NCBI RefSeq assembly: GCF_008017805.1
Contig: NZ_VRTT01000028.1
Span: 1 to 64,000, forward strand
Direction: 5' to 3'
Source: Paenibacillus sp. N3.4
Lineage (GTDB): Bacteria > Bacillota > Bacilli > Paenibacillales > NBRC-103111
DNA length: 64,000 nucleotides
In this document: positions 54,940 through 63,405 of the stretch, in pieces
Layout: each line of letters starts with the position of its first letter
Position numbering within the stretch: the first letter of the stretch is position 1
Translations under genes and position numbers: made by a program
The notes under the pieces: model-generated
The model's input: only the letters and a program-made list of their open reading frames with translations
Told to the model about the DNA's origin: nothing
The model's database searches: none

Positions 54940-56291
54940 AGAGCATGGATACTTTTCATGTTTTGGCGCAGTATGTGCGCACCCGATACCGCCCAAAGTT
55001 CAACAATCGTGACGCCTTAGCGCAGTGGCAAGAGAAAAAAATACAGCAGCACTTGGCCGTGGTACGACAACAGTCACCTTTTTACGCAAAGCTTTGGGAA
55101 GATCGGCCACTGAAGGAATGGCGAGAATTTCCGATCATTGATAAACAAATGATGATGGACCATTTTGATCAATTGAATACCGCAAGCATTCGGAAAGAAG
55201 ACGCGATGAGGCTAGCGCTTGATGCTGAGCAATCACGTCAGTTCACACCAATGATCGGTGAGATTACAGTGGGTCTCTCTTCAGGAACCTCCGGCAATCG
55301 AGGCCTCTTCCTTGTAAACCGCAAAGAACGGCTCACCTGGGCGGGGACGATTCTGGCCAAGGTGCTGCCCCAATCGATATTTACGCCCCAACGCATCAGT
55401 TTTTTTCTGAGAGCCAATAGCAATTTGTACGGAACTGTGGGTAGTCGCAGACTTCAGTTTCTGTTCTATGATTTGCTGGACAAGATAGAGCATCATCTAG
55501 AGCGTTTAAATGATCAGCAACCTACTCTATTGGTCGCGCCTCCGTCGATGCTGCGCGTATTGGCTCAATTACAGCATTCCGGTATGTTGCACATTAGACC
55601 TGAACGTATTGTTGCTGTTGCCGAGGTCCTTGATCCCATCGATAGAAAGTATATTGAGCAGGTATTTGAGAGTAAGGTTCATCAGGTCTACCAATGTACG
55701 GAAGGGCTGCTCGCTGCGACATGCTCACAAGGAACCTTACACCTGAATGAAGATATTGTTTGTATTCAAAAAGAGTATGTGGATCGCCAATTAGGCAAAT
55801 TTGTGCCGATCGTTACAGATTTCTCCCGCTTCACTCAGCCGATTGTTCGCTATCGGTTGAACGACTTGTTAACAGAGCAAAGCGAGCCGTGCGCCTGTGG
55901 ATCCCTGTTTACGGCTATTGCGCAGATTGAAGGCCGTTGTGACGATCTATTTTATTTTCCCGCAATTGCGGGTGATGATTGGGTGACTGTATTTCCGGAT
56001 TATATATCCAGAGCTATTATTTCGGCTTCCGGGGCGGTTGAAGCTTATCATGTGATTATGCATGCGCCAGAACTGTTAGAAATATCTTTACAGGTTAACG
56101 AGCTTGAATGTAACGAGGCACAGCATGCGATCCTATATTCTCTACAAGATCTATGCTCGCGAGTGGGCTGTCAAATGCCCGAGGTTCAATTTTCCTCTTA
56201 CTCATTCATACCTGGCGAAAGAAAATTGCGAAGGGTCGAGAGAAGATGGCTCTATACCGAACCAAACTTCGTTAAAGGCTTCCAAACGTAA
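54936..56291 (+). CDS. F390-synthetase-like adenylate-forming enzyme
   Basis: A 451-residue enzyme related to coenzyme F390 synthetase and phenylacetate-CoA ligase. The phosphate-binding loop is VGLSSGTSGNRGLFLV (about residue 110), then YQCTEGLLAA, and the hinge region RYRLNDLL precedes a small C-terminal domain. The group activates an acid with ATP and passes it to an acceptor; non-methanogens do not make F420-type products with it as far as known. GGAGGAG precedes ATG 54936, which overlaps the MBL gene by 4 bp. It is the last gene of the cluster, with a terminator overlapping its stop. Confidence 0.82.
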   Translation: MKSMDTFHVLAQYVRTRYRPKFNNRDALAQWQEKKIQQHLAVVRQQSPFYAKLWEDRPLKEWREFPIIDKQMMMDHFDQLNTASIRKEDAMRLALDAEQSRQFTPMIGEITVGLSSGTSGNRGLFLVNRKERLTWAGTILAKVLPQSIFTPQRISFFLRANSNLYGTVGSRRLQFLFYDLLDKIEHHLERLNDQQPTLLVAPPSMLRVLAQLQHSGMLHIRPERIVAVAEVLDPIDRKYIEQVFESKVHQVYQCTEGLLAATCSQGTLHLNEDIVCIQKEYVDRQLGKFVPIVTDFSRFTQPIVRYRLNDLLTEQSEPCACGSLFTAIAQIEGRCDDLFYFPAIAGDDWVTVFPDYISRAIISASGAVEAYHVIMHAPELLEISLQVNELECNEAQHAILYSLQDLCSRVGCQMPEVQFSSYSFIPGERKLRRVERRWLYTEPNFVKGFQT

Positions 56292-56313
56292 AAAACGTTT
56301 GGGGTCTTTTTTT
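56282..56313 (+). terminator. Terminator of the KAS III cluster
   Basis: CCAAACGT-AAAAA-ACGTTTGG followed by a T run. The stop codon of the last gene sits in the stem and loop. Confidence 0.9.
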
Positions 56314-56408
56314 ATTTGATCTTTGCAACTTTTTTCTTGCGGGGGTCGTTTATAGAGTAACTCTAGAGGATACAACACAAAATAGTGAAACATATGGAGG
56401 CATTCATA

Positions 56409-57317
56409 ATGAAAAAAATAGCAACGATAACGGCAGCTACTTTATTAATAAGCAGTTTATCTTTCAGTTCGGCATTTGCTTTTTCGGATGTAGACGCGGC
56501 ACAATCAGAGGCTGTTTCCGCATTGAAAGACAGAGGCGTGGTGAGCGGAATCGATAATGAGCATTTTGTTCCCAAGGGAAAGATCAGCTATGCACAAAGT
56601 GTGCAAATGATTGTCAAGGGCTTGAATTTGAATTTGGACACACTGCGCTTTGTTAAACAGCCTTTGGCCTCCGATTCTTATTCAAATGTTCCCAATGATG
56701 CGTGGTATGCAAATGCTTTTATTATTGCGCATTACAATGGCTTGGAGATTCCGAAGGATGTAAATCCGAACGCTGTCATTACACGTGAACAGTTTGGCGA
56801 CTTGCTTGTTCGTGCTTTAGAAAAGAAAGGGAATTTCCCGTTAATTAAAATGTTTATTCAGGTGAAGGATGAAGAACAAATCACGCCAGGATATCAAGGC
56901 AGCTTGCAGCGCTTGCTTCTTTATAAAATTGCAGCGCTTGACAGCAATGGCAACTTTTATCCGAAGAGTGAGCTAACTCGTGGTGAGGCAGCATCTTGGG
57001 TATACAAAGCAATGCGTAAGTTGGACGGAAACACAGCGTTACCCGCACCTGTTGAACAAGTAGCGGTTACTGTTGAGAAAGTAAATGACAATGTGAACAA
57101 AGTAACGCTGACTCGCGGTGAAAAACCGAACGCAGGTTACGGTATTGCGATCACGGGCATCCGTTTTGAACAAGATGGTCGAGCCGTCGTTACATATACA
57201 CTTCGCGATCCAAAACCGGATGAAATGTATGCGGATGTGATTACGGAAGCCAAAACAGTGACCTATGTTTCCGCCAACTATAAAGTGGAGACAGAGCCAG
57301 CAGGGGATGCCAAGTAA
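56409..57317 (+). CDS. SLH-domain exoprotein with PrcB-like C-terminus
   Basis: A 302-residue secreted protein with a signal peptide (residues 1-24, ending SSAFA). Residues 25-205 hold about three S-layer homology repeats (FSDVDAAQSEAVSALKDRGV, then ITREQFGDLLVRAL and LTRGEAASWVYKAM), which bind cell-wall pyruvylated polymers. The C-terminus (about 220-295, GEKPNAGYGIAITGIRFEQ) resembles the PrcB_C domain. GGAGG lies 8 bp upstream of ATG 56409. It is probably attached to the cell wall; the partner is unknown. Confidence 0.85.
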   Translation: MKKIATITAATLLISSLSFSSAFAFSDVDAAQSEAVSALKDRGVVSGIDNEHFVPKGKISYAQSVQMIVKGLNLNLDTLRFVKQPLASDSYSNVPNDAWYANAFIIAHYNGLEIPKDVNPNAVITREQFGDLLVRALEKKGNFPLIKMFIQVKDEEQITPGYQGSLQRLLLYKIAALDSNGNFYPKSELTRGEAASWVYKAMRKLDGNTALPAPVEQVAVTVEKVNDNVNKVTLTRGEKPNAGYGIAITGIRFEQDGRAVVTYTLRDPKPDEMYADVITEAKTVTYVSANYKVETEPAGDAK

Positions 57318-57332
57318 TAAAGTAAACCAGTG

Positions 57333-57386
57333 AAAAAAACAAGGTTCAATCAGAGAAGTTATTCTTTGATTGAACCTTGTTTTTTG
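57333..57386. terminator. Terminator after the SLH gene
   Basis: AACAAGGTTCAATCA pairs with TGATTGAACCTTGTT, flanked by A and T runs. Confidence 0.92.
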
Positions 57387-57520
57387 TTCCATCTGCTTGG
57401 AATTACAATAAAATGGACTCATTTATTTCAATTAAATCCGAGTAATCCACTAAGCATAGTTTACAAATAGAAGGAACCTTATTACAATATAATAAACATA
57501 CTTTGGCAGAGGTGATGAAG

Positions 57521-58831
57521 GTGAGCGAAACGAAGCGAAGAATGATTTTAAATTTGTTTTTACAAAATGCAGGTTCTCATCGGGGAGCTTGGCGTCATTC
57601 GAGTACGAATTTAGATGAACTTCATGATCTCAAGCATCTCCAGCGACTCGCTGTTAAGGCGGAAGAGGCTCGGATTGATTCTCTTTTTATTGCAGATGGG
57701 CTATCCATTGAGGCGAAGGCTGTTCAACATGGCCCTATTTTCGGATTCGAGCCTTTGACTTTATTATCCTCCATAGCTGCAGTGACTGAAAAAATCGGTC
57801 TGATTGCAACCGTGACAACCAGCTTTAATGAACCTTACAATGTAGCTAGAACATTCGCTTCGCTTGATCATATTAGCGGCGGTCGCGCCGGATGGAACAT
57901 CGTCACGACAGGTGTTGAGCGAACGGCTTATAATTTTGGCTTGCAGCAAATACCGTCGCATACGCATCGTTATGAAAGAGCTCAGGAATTTGTTGAGGTT
58001 GCTTTGAAATTATGGGATAGCTGGGCCGAAGATGCCTTGGTTCAGGACAAAGGTTCAGGCATTTATGCCGATGTAAATAAGGTGCATGATATTCATCATG
58101 AAGGGACTCATTTCGCTGTGCGGGGGGCACTTAATATTATGCGCTCCCCACAGGGCAGACCGCTATTCGTGCAAGCGGGAGCCTCGGAAGAGGGTAAAAA
58201 TCTAGCGGCCAAATATGCAGAGCTCATTTTTACCGTTCAACACTCGCTTGAAGACGCTCAACAGTTTTACGCTGATGTCAAAGAAAGGACGGCTCAAGCC
58301 GGACGGTCTCCAAACGATATCAAGGTGCTGCCTGGTCTGCAAGTTATTGTGGGGAGAACAGAAACAGAAGCCAAAGAAAAAGCCAAGGAGCTTAGCCAGC
58401 TTGGTTCTATTGAACGATCCGTGATGTCACTTTCCAATTTACTTGGTATTGATTTCTCCGTATATGCGCTGGATGATCCATTTCCTGAACTGCCCGATCT
58501 AAGCCAAGTCAATGCTTATCAATCCTTCTATTTGATGGTTAAGAAAATTGTGGATAAGGAAAAACTGACGATTAGAGAGCTGCTTGATCAATACTGGGTA
58601 GGCAACGGGCAATTGAATATTGCCGGTACAGCTGAACAAATTGCAGATGTCATGGAGATGTGGTACAACAATGGCGCTGCAGATGGTTTTAGCGTCATGC
58701 CTCAGCTAGCCTGCGGTGGTGCCGAAGACTTCCTCGACTTGGTCGTTCCCGAATTGCAGCGCAGAGGGTTGTTTCCAAAGACTTATGAAGGCCAAACTTT
58801 AAGGGAAAATCTAGGGTTTTCAAAAATCTAA
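57521..58831 (+). CDS. LLM-class flavin-dependent monooxygenase (NtaA/SnaA/DszA family)
   Basis: A protein of about 436 residues in the bacterial-luciferase-like monooxygenase family. Marks are NAGSHRGAWRH, DSLFIADGLSI, the substrate and FMN region GFEPLTLLSSIAAVTEKIGL and SGGRAGWNIVTT. NtaA-type enzymes oxidise chelators, sulfur heterocycles or other organosulfur compounds with reduced FMN. The GTG at 57521 fits the AGAGGTG site; a TTG at 57503 and ATG at 57515 are possible. A sulfurtransferase follows, so an organosulfur substrate is plausible but not shown. Confidence 0.9.
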   Translation: MSETKRRMILNLFLQNAGSHRGAWRHSSTNLDELHDLKHLQRLAVKAEEARIDSLFIADGLSIEAKAVQHGPIFGFEPLTLLSSIAAVTEKIGLIATVTTSFNEPYNVARTFASLDHISGGRAGWNIVTTGVERTAYNFGLQQIPSHTHRYERAQEFVEVALKLWDSWAEDALVQDKGSGIYADVNKVHDIHHEGTHFAVRGALNIMRSPQGRPLFVQAGASEEGKNLAAKYAELIFTVQHSLEDAQQFYADVKERTAQAGRSPNDIKVLPGLQVIVGRTETEAKEKAKELSQLGSIERSVMSLSNLLGIDFSVYALDDPFPELPDLSQVNAYQSFYLMVKKIVDKEKLTIRELLDQYWVGNGQLNIAGTAEQIADVMEMWYNNGAADGFSVMPQLACGGAEDFLDLVVPELQRRGLFPKTYEGQTLRENLGFSKI

Positions 58832-58856
58832 ATCCAAATAGCTGGGAGGCTTTAAT

Positions 58857-59711
58857 ATGACTGCAGCGAAAAAAACCGAATATCCTGGCGCACACTTGTT
58901 AGTCGATGTAGATTGGCTGGAAACCAATCGCACATCACCGGACGTAGTTATTTTGGATACACGAGCAAAAGGGTATGAAGCCGGACATATTCCGGGCGCC
59001 TCTTGGTTCGATGTCAAAGCGATAAAGGATAACGTTAGCAAGTCATTCGTTTCAGAAGAGACATTTAGGGAAATCCTGCAACATAACGGAGTAAGCGATG
59101 GAGCAACCATTGTCGTCTATGATGATGGAAGCGGTGTGCTGGCGACGCGAGCTTTTTATGTATTGGAGTATTTTGGGAAAAAGGATCAAGTGAGACTGGT
59201 AAACGGCGGATTTACCGCTTGGGTTGGCGCGAACAAGGAGATTTCTACAGAAACACCTATTGTAAGAAAAGGTGAGGTTACCGTTCACGCAGATGCGCTC
59301 CTAGTCATGAGCAAGGCAGAAATTCAAACTGAATTTCCCGATCGAATTTTACTCGATGTTCGATCTGCTGAAGAGTACAGCGGAGAAGATCAGCGGACGA
59401 ATGACAAAGGCGGACATATTCAAGGTGCCATTCACAAAGAGTGGAAGGATGCATTAGCTCCTGTTGATGAGGATGGTGTTGTTAGATTTAAAGATTATGC
59501 GACACTTCGAGAAGAATTTGATGCCATTGGCCTGCAAAGCGGTAAAACAATCGTTCCTTATTGCCAGTCGAATCAACGTGGCGCTCACTCCTATTTTGTT
59601 TTACGCTTGTTGGGGTATACCGATATTCGTCCTTATGAAGGCTCCTGGGATGAGTGGGGAAATGCGGAAGATACCAAAGTCGTTAGATATATAGCCAAAA
59701 AGATCTATTAA
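58857..59711 (+). CDS. Sulfurtransferase (two rhodanese domains)
   Basis: A 284-residue protein with tandem rhodanese domains (about residues 10-130 and 150-280). The second carries the active Cys in PYCQSNQRGAHSYF; the first is inactive, as usual. It belongs to the thiosulfate/3-mercaptopyruvate sulfurtransferase family. GGGAGG lies upstream and the gene is 25 bp after the monooxygenase, so they share a transcript. A role in sulfur recovery is inferred. Confidence 0.9.
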   Translation: MTAAKKTEYPGAHLLVDVDWLETNRTSPDVVILDTRAKGYEAGHIPGASWFDVKAIKDNVSKSFVSEETFREILQHNGVSDGATIVVYDDGSGVLATRAFYVLEYFGKKDQVRLVNGGFTAWVGANKEISTETPIVRKGEVTVHADALLVMSKAEIQTEFPDRILLDVRSAEEYSGEDQRTNDKGGHIQGAIHKEWKDALAPVDEDGVVRFKDYATLREEFDAIGLQSGKTIVPYCQSNQRGAHSYFVLRLLGYTDIRPYEGSWDEWGNAEDTKVVRYIAKKIY

Positions 59712-59796
59712 TAAATTGCTTTTGTCCATATGTATGTGCATATCCTCCATAGTTTTGCTATTGTAGGCGTTAGATAATAGTAGCAGGAGGGATATT

Positions 59797-61989
59797 ATGA
59801 CGATTTCGTTTGAACCTACACAAGGATTATTTCACTTACAGAATAAGCAGATGAGTTATGTGATTCAACTCGTGCACGCTTTATATCCGGCACATGTTTA
59901 CTGGGGTCGCCCTATTCGATCAGGTCAATTGGCTTCGATCTTGCAATACCAAGAACGGTGCTCGTTTTCGCCGAACCCGATTGCTCATGATCGCAACATT
60001 TCCTTTGATACGCTGCCGCAGGAATATCCGGCTTATGGCACGAGTGACTATCGCGAGCCTGCTTATCAAGTAGCACTTCCCAATGGCTCTACCATTACAG
60101 AGCTAGTTTACGATAAACACCGAATTTATAAGGGGAAACCTCAACTAGAAGGTCTTCCGTCAACGTATGTGGAGCACGAAGAAGAAGCGGAAACATTAGA
60201 GTTAGAATTACAAGATGCAGCGATTGGTCTAAGAGTGATTCTTTCCTACACGTTATTCGAGGGGCACGCGGCACTGACAAGATCTGTTCGTTTCATCAAT
60301 GAAGGCTCGGCAGTTCTCAAATTGCTTCGTGCGCTTAGTATGAGCTTAGATTATTCGCACAGCGATTTCGATCTTCTTCAGCTTTCCGGAAGTTGGGTAA
60401 GGGAACGACATATTGAACGCAGAGCGCTCGCTCCCGGAAAACTAACGGTCGAAAGTCGACGGGGATCAAGCAGTCATCAGCACAATCCATTCATTGCCTT
60501 ATTAGCCAAAGATGCCGGCGAAGACCATGGGGATGTGTATGGCTTTAGCTTGGTTTATAGCGGAAACTTTGCTGCACACGCAGAAGTGGAGCCTTATGGA
60601 ACTGCTCGAGTGTCTATGGGAATTAATCCCTTCGATTTCAGTTGGCTGTTAACGCCGGGTGAACAATTCCAAACGCCGGAAGCGGTCATGGTATTCTCCC
60701 ACGGCGGTCTTGGGGATATGTCGAGGACGTTCCATAAGCTTTATCGCACAAGGCTTTGCCGCGGCGAGTTCCGCGATCGTACGAGACCTGTGCTCGTCAA
60801 TAACTGGGAAGCCACGTACTTTCAGTTTAATGCTGAGAAAATCGAAAGTATTGCCAGTGCGGGAAGAGAACTGGGCGTTGAGTTATTCGTACTCGATGAT
60901 GGTTGGTTTGGGAAAAGAGATAACGATGACAGATCACTGGGGGATTGGGTTGTTGATAAAGCGAAGCTTCCCAATGGCCTAGAGGATCTTGTGGCCAGAG
61001 TGAATGGGATGGGACTAGAATTCGGTTTGTGGTTTGAACCGGAAATGATTTCACCGGACAGTGACTTATACCGTCAACATCCGGACTGGTGCTTGCATGT
61101 TCCGAAACGTAGAAGAACGGAAGGACGCCAGCAATTAATTCTCGACTTTTCTCGTGAAGATGTTCGCGAGGCCATCACTGGAATGATTCGCGATATTTTG
61201 GGCAGCGCACCGATTACGTATGTCAAATGGGATATGAATCGGAATATGACCGAAATTGGTTCAGCCGGTTTACCGCCGGAAAGACAACGTGAAACGGCAC
61301 ATCGCTATATCCTGGGGCTCTATCAAGTATTGGAAACGCTGACTTCCGAATTCCCGCATATTTTGTTCGAAAGCTGTTCAGGCGGCGGTGGCCGCTTCGA
61401 TCCGGGCATGCTGTACTATATGCCGCAAACATGGACAAGCGATAACACCGATGCCATTTCTCGTCTAAAAATACAATACGGAACAAGCATCGTATATCCG
61501 GTAAGTACGATGGGCTCCCACGTATCTGCCGTACCGAATCATCAGGTTCATCGCGAAACCTCATTGAAAATGCGCGGCGATGTTGCGATGTCAGGCAACT
61601 TTGGTTATGAGCTGGATCTGACCAAGTTCACGGAAGAGGAAAAAGCGATCGTTATCGAACAAATTGCTCAGTACAAACAGATTCGTCCGCTCGTTCAATT
61701 CGGTGAGATGTATCGCTTATTAAGTCCATTTGAAGGAAATGAGACCGCCTGGGTCATCGTCTCCGAGGATAAAACAGAGGCTATGGTTGCTTACTTCCGC
61801 GTTCTTGCTGAACCTAATGCGCCATTGAAATGGTTGCGTCTCAAAGGACTCAATCCTGCCTATGATTACGAAATCTCCGGATTGGAAGGTATCTATCCGG
61901 GTGATCATCTGATGTACGCGGGGCTTGCCGTTTCCGGTCTTCAGGGAGATTTCCAAAGTAAACTATGGGTGCTTTCGCGCAAAGCATAA
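59797..61989 (+). CDS. Alpha-galactosidase, GH36
   Basis: A 730-residue cytosolic enzyme that hydrolyses terminal alpha-galactose from raffinose-type sugars or galactomannan. The nucleophile Asp479 is in VKWDMNRN and the acid/base Asp549 in WTSDNTDAI, one residue away from the positions known for the Geobacillus enzymes (478 and 548). FVLDDGWFGKRDNDDRSLGDW and SCSGGGGRFDPGMLYY are further hallmarks. AGGAGGG lies 7 bp upstream. It stands alone, without a transporter nearby. Confidence 0.95.
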   Translation: MTISFEPTQGLFHLQNKQMSYVIQLVHALYPAHVYWGRPIRSGQLASILQYQERCSFSPNPIAHDRNISFDTLPQEYPAYGTSDYREPAYQVALPNGSTITELVYDKHRIYKGKPQLEGLPSTYVEHEEEAETLELELQDAAIGLRVILSYTLFEGHAALTRSVRFINEGSAVLKLLRALSMSLDYSHSDFDLLQLSGSWVRERHIERRALAPGKLTVESRRGSSSHQHNPFIALLAKDAGEDHGDVYGFSLVYSGNFAAHAEVEPYGTARVSMGINPFDFSWLLTPGEQFQTPEAVMVFSHGGLGDMSRTFHKLYRTRLCRGEFRDRTRPVLVNNWEATYFQFNAEKIESIASAGRELGVELFVLDDGWFGKRDNDDRSLGDWVVDKAKLPNGLEDLVARVNGMGLEFGLWFEPEMISPDSDLYRQHPDWCLHVPKRRRTEGRQQLILDFSREDVREAITGMIRDILGSAPITYVKWDMNRNMTEIGSAGLPPERQRETAHRYILGLYQVLETLTSEFPHILFESCSGGGGRFDPGMLYYMPQTWTSDNTDAISRLKIQYGTSIVYPVSTMGSHVSAVPNHQVHRETSLKMRGDVAMSGNFGYELDLTKFTEEEKAIVIEQIAQYKQIRPLVQFGEMYRLLSPFEGNETAWVIVSEDKTEAMVAYFRVLAEPNAPLKWLRLKGLNPAYDYEISGLEGIYPGDHLMYAGLAVSGLQGDFQSKLWVLSRKA

Positions 61990-62056
61990 TCTTCCCTAGC
62001 TCCTTTATTTACGCTATGATAGTGTGGATGTTATGTTGAAGGGAGACGGAAGCCAT

Positions 62057-62568
62057 ATGCTGCAGCGGCCAGAGAAAGAAGAATACTCATCCTATTTTGC
62101 TACTTACATCGATAAAGTTCCGGATGGCAATTATTTCTCGATGCTACACCAACAGACGGAAGATGTAACAGCCTTATTTGCTCCTATGACGGAGGAACGG
62201 GCCCTTACTCGTTATGCTCCAGACAAATGGAGCCTGAAGGAAGTTCTTGGGCATATGACAGATACGGAACGTGTCATGGGCTACCGCCTGCTTTGTTTTG
62301 CCCGCGGGACGCAGCCGAATTACCTGGGTTCGATCAAGATGTATTCATCTCTAATGCCGCATTTGATGAGCTATCCATTCAAGAACTGCTAGAGGATTTC
62401 CTCGCCGTTCGGAAGGCAACTTTTACTTTAATAAGCACCGTTTCGGATGCGGCCTGGCAGCGTAAAGGGGTCGCGAACAAAAAGGAAGTAACCGTGCGAG
62501 CACTTGCTTACATTATTGCCGGACACGCTCAACATCATCTAGGTGTCATCCAACATAAATACGAATAA
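62057..62568 (+). pseudogene. DinB family protein, frameshifted
   Basis: About 170 residues in the DinB/YfiT helical bundle family. Frame 1 ends near RGTQP; frame 2 continues LPGFDQDVFISNAAFDELS and ends with the metal-binding HAQHHLGVIQ. HMTDTERVMGYR holds the first His. Adding one G at about 62317 rejoins them. The start is ATG 62057 after GAAGGGAG. The family includes metal-dependent thiol transferases (bacillithiol) and DNA-damage-induced proteins. The last codons lie in the terminator. Confidence 0.82.
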
Positions 62569-62615
62569 AAAAGAACGGAGTCCAGTCGGACTTCGTTCCT
62601 TTTTTATTCGTATTT
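62557..62615. terminator. Bidirectional terminator shared by the dinB and hypothetical genes
   Basis: AAATACGAATAAAAAAGAAC is paired with its inverse around AGTCC-agtc-GGACT. Both flanking genes end inside it with the same three residues, Lys-Tyr-Glu. Confidence 0.9.
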
Positions 62616-62840
62616 AGTAGAGTGACAAAGCAAGCGAATCACGCTCTTCAGCGAATGAAGAATCGCTTCACATCCTACAATCTCAATGCTAATGATTGAA
62701 TCTAAACATTTCTTGATCGTAGCTCTGCCTTTGGTTACTTTAGCTTCAAGCGCAGACTTTAGAAGATTGAATTTCTTTTTATTTTTCTCATCGGAGTAAA
62801 CAGGTACGGGTTTGTTGTGAATTGTAATAAACATTTTCAT
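62604..62840 (-). CDS. Small hypothetical protein
   Basis: A protein of about 78 residues, MKMFITIHNKPVPVYSDEK at the start, Lys- and Ile-rich, with a helical C-terminus (AILHSLKSVIRLLCHS). AGGATGGTG lies before ATG 62840; a start at 62852 is also possible. I do not recognise a family. Convergent with dinB. Confidence 0.55.
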   Translation of the reverse strand: MKMFITIHNKPVPVYSDEKNKKKFNLLKSALEAKVTKGRATIKKCLDSIISIEIVGCEAILHSLKSVIRLLCHSTKYE

Positions 62841-62879
62841 TAATTTCACCATCCTAAGATTTGGATATGACTCTAGCAT

Positions 62880-63405
62880 ATATGAAGATTATTAATCTAA
62901 CATTAAAATAGTTTTACAATTTTGAAACAATTGTGAATTTATCCATATGTATTCATAATTGTTCGTTGAAAAGTAAATTTTTGTGTCTTTACCTGCATAT
63001 ATTTAACTTCTTCTCTTTTAATACGGATGATAGAGAGGAAATGTTTCACTCTTCCCTGATTTTTATCAAGAAATTTTTGCTGTATCGTAAAGTGAATGGG
63101 AAGATTCACAATAGGTTGCTGTCAATCGGCCTTGTTTCAGCCAAGCAGACGAAATTCATCTTAATTGAGAAGCAAATCACCCCTTTTTATTGGATTGACT
63201 CTAGTCTAACACCGAAACTCATAACCATAAAAGCTTCAAAAATCATGCATGAGAAATCCTCACTTTATTAGATCGGCCGATCGATCTCGGTCTCTACGAT
63301 AGTTTCCGAATCGGTATATTCGAAGTTGACTTGATCATGCACATACTATATTGACGGTTCTACTTTGCTTGTAGTTCAAATTAGCTTGACATGGATTCGA
63401 AAAAA
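62880..63405. other. AT-rich intergenic region
   Basis: No gene is supported in 525 bp. A plus-strand frame of 112 codons (62933-63271) has no ribosome binding site and an unlikely composition. A 12-bp perfect palindrome GATCGGCCGATC is at 63271-63282. Confidence 0.5.

Noticed and set aside
50905-56291. Classical polyketide or non-ribosomal peptide cluster
   Set aside because: No carrier protein, condensation, acyltransferase or thioesterase domain is present; only free-standing enzymes are found.
62933-63271. 112-codon plus-strand frame
   Set aside because: No ribosome binding site, unlikely amino-acid composition, and no resemblance to a known family.
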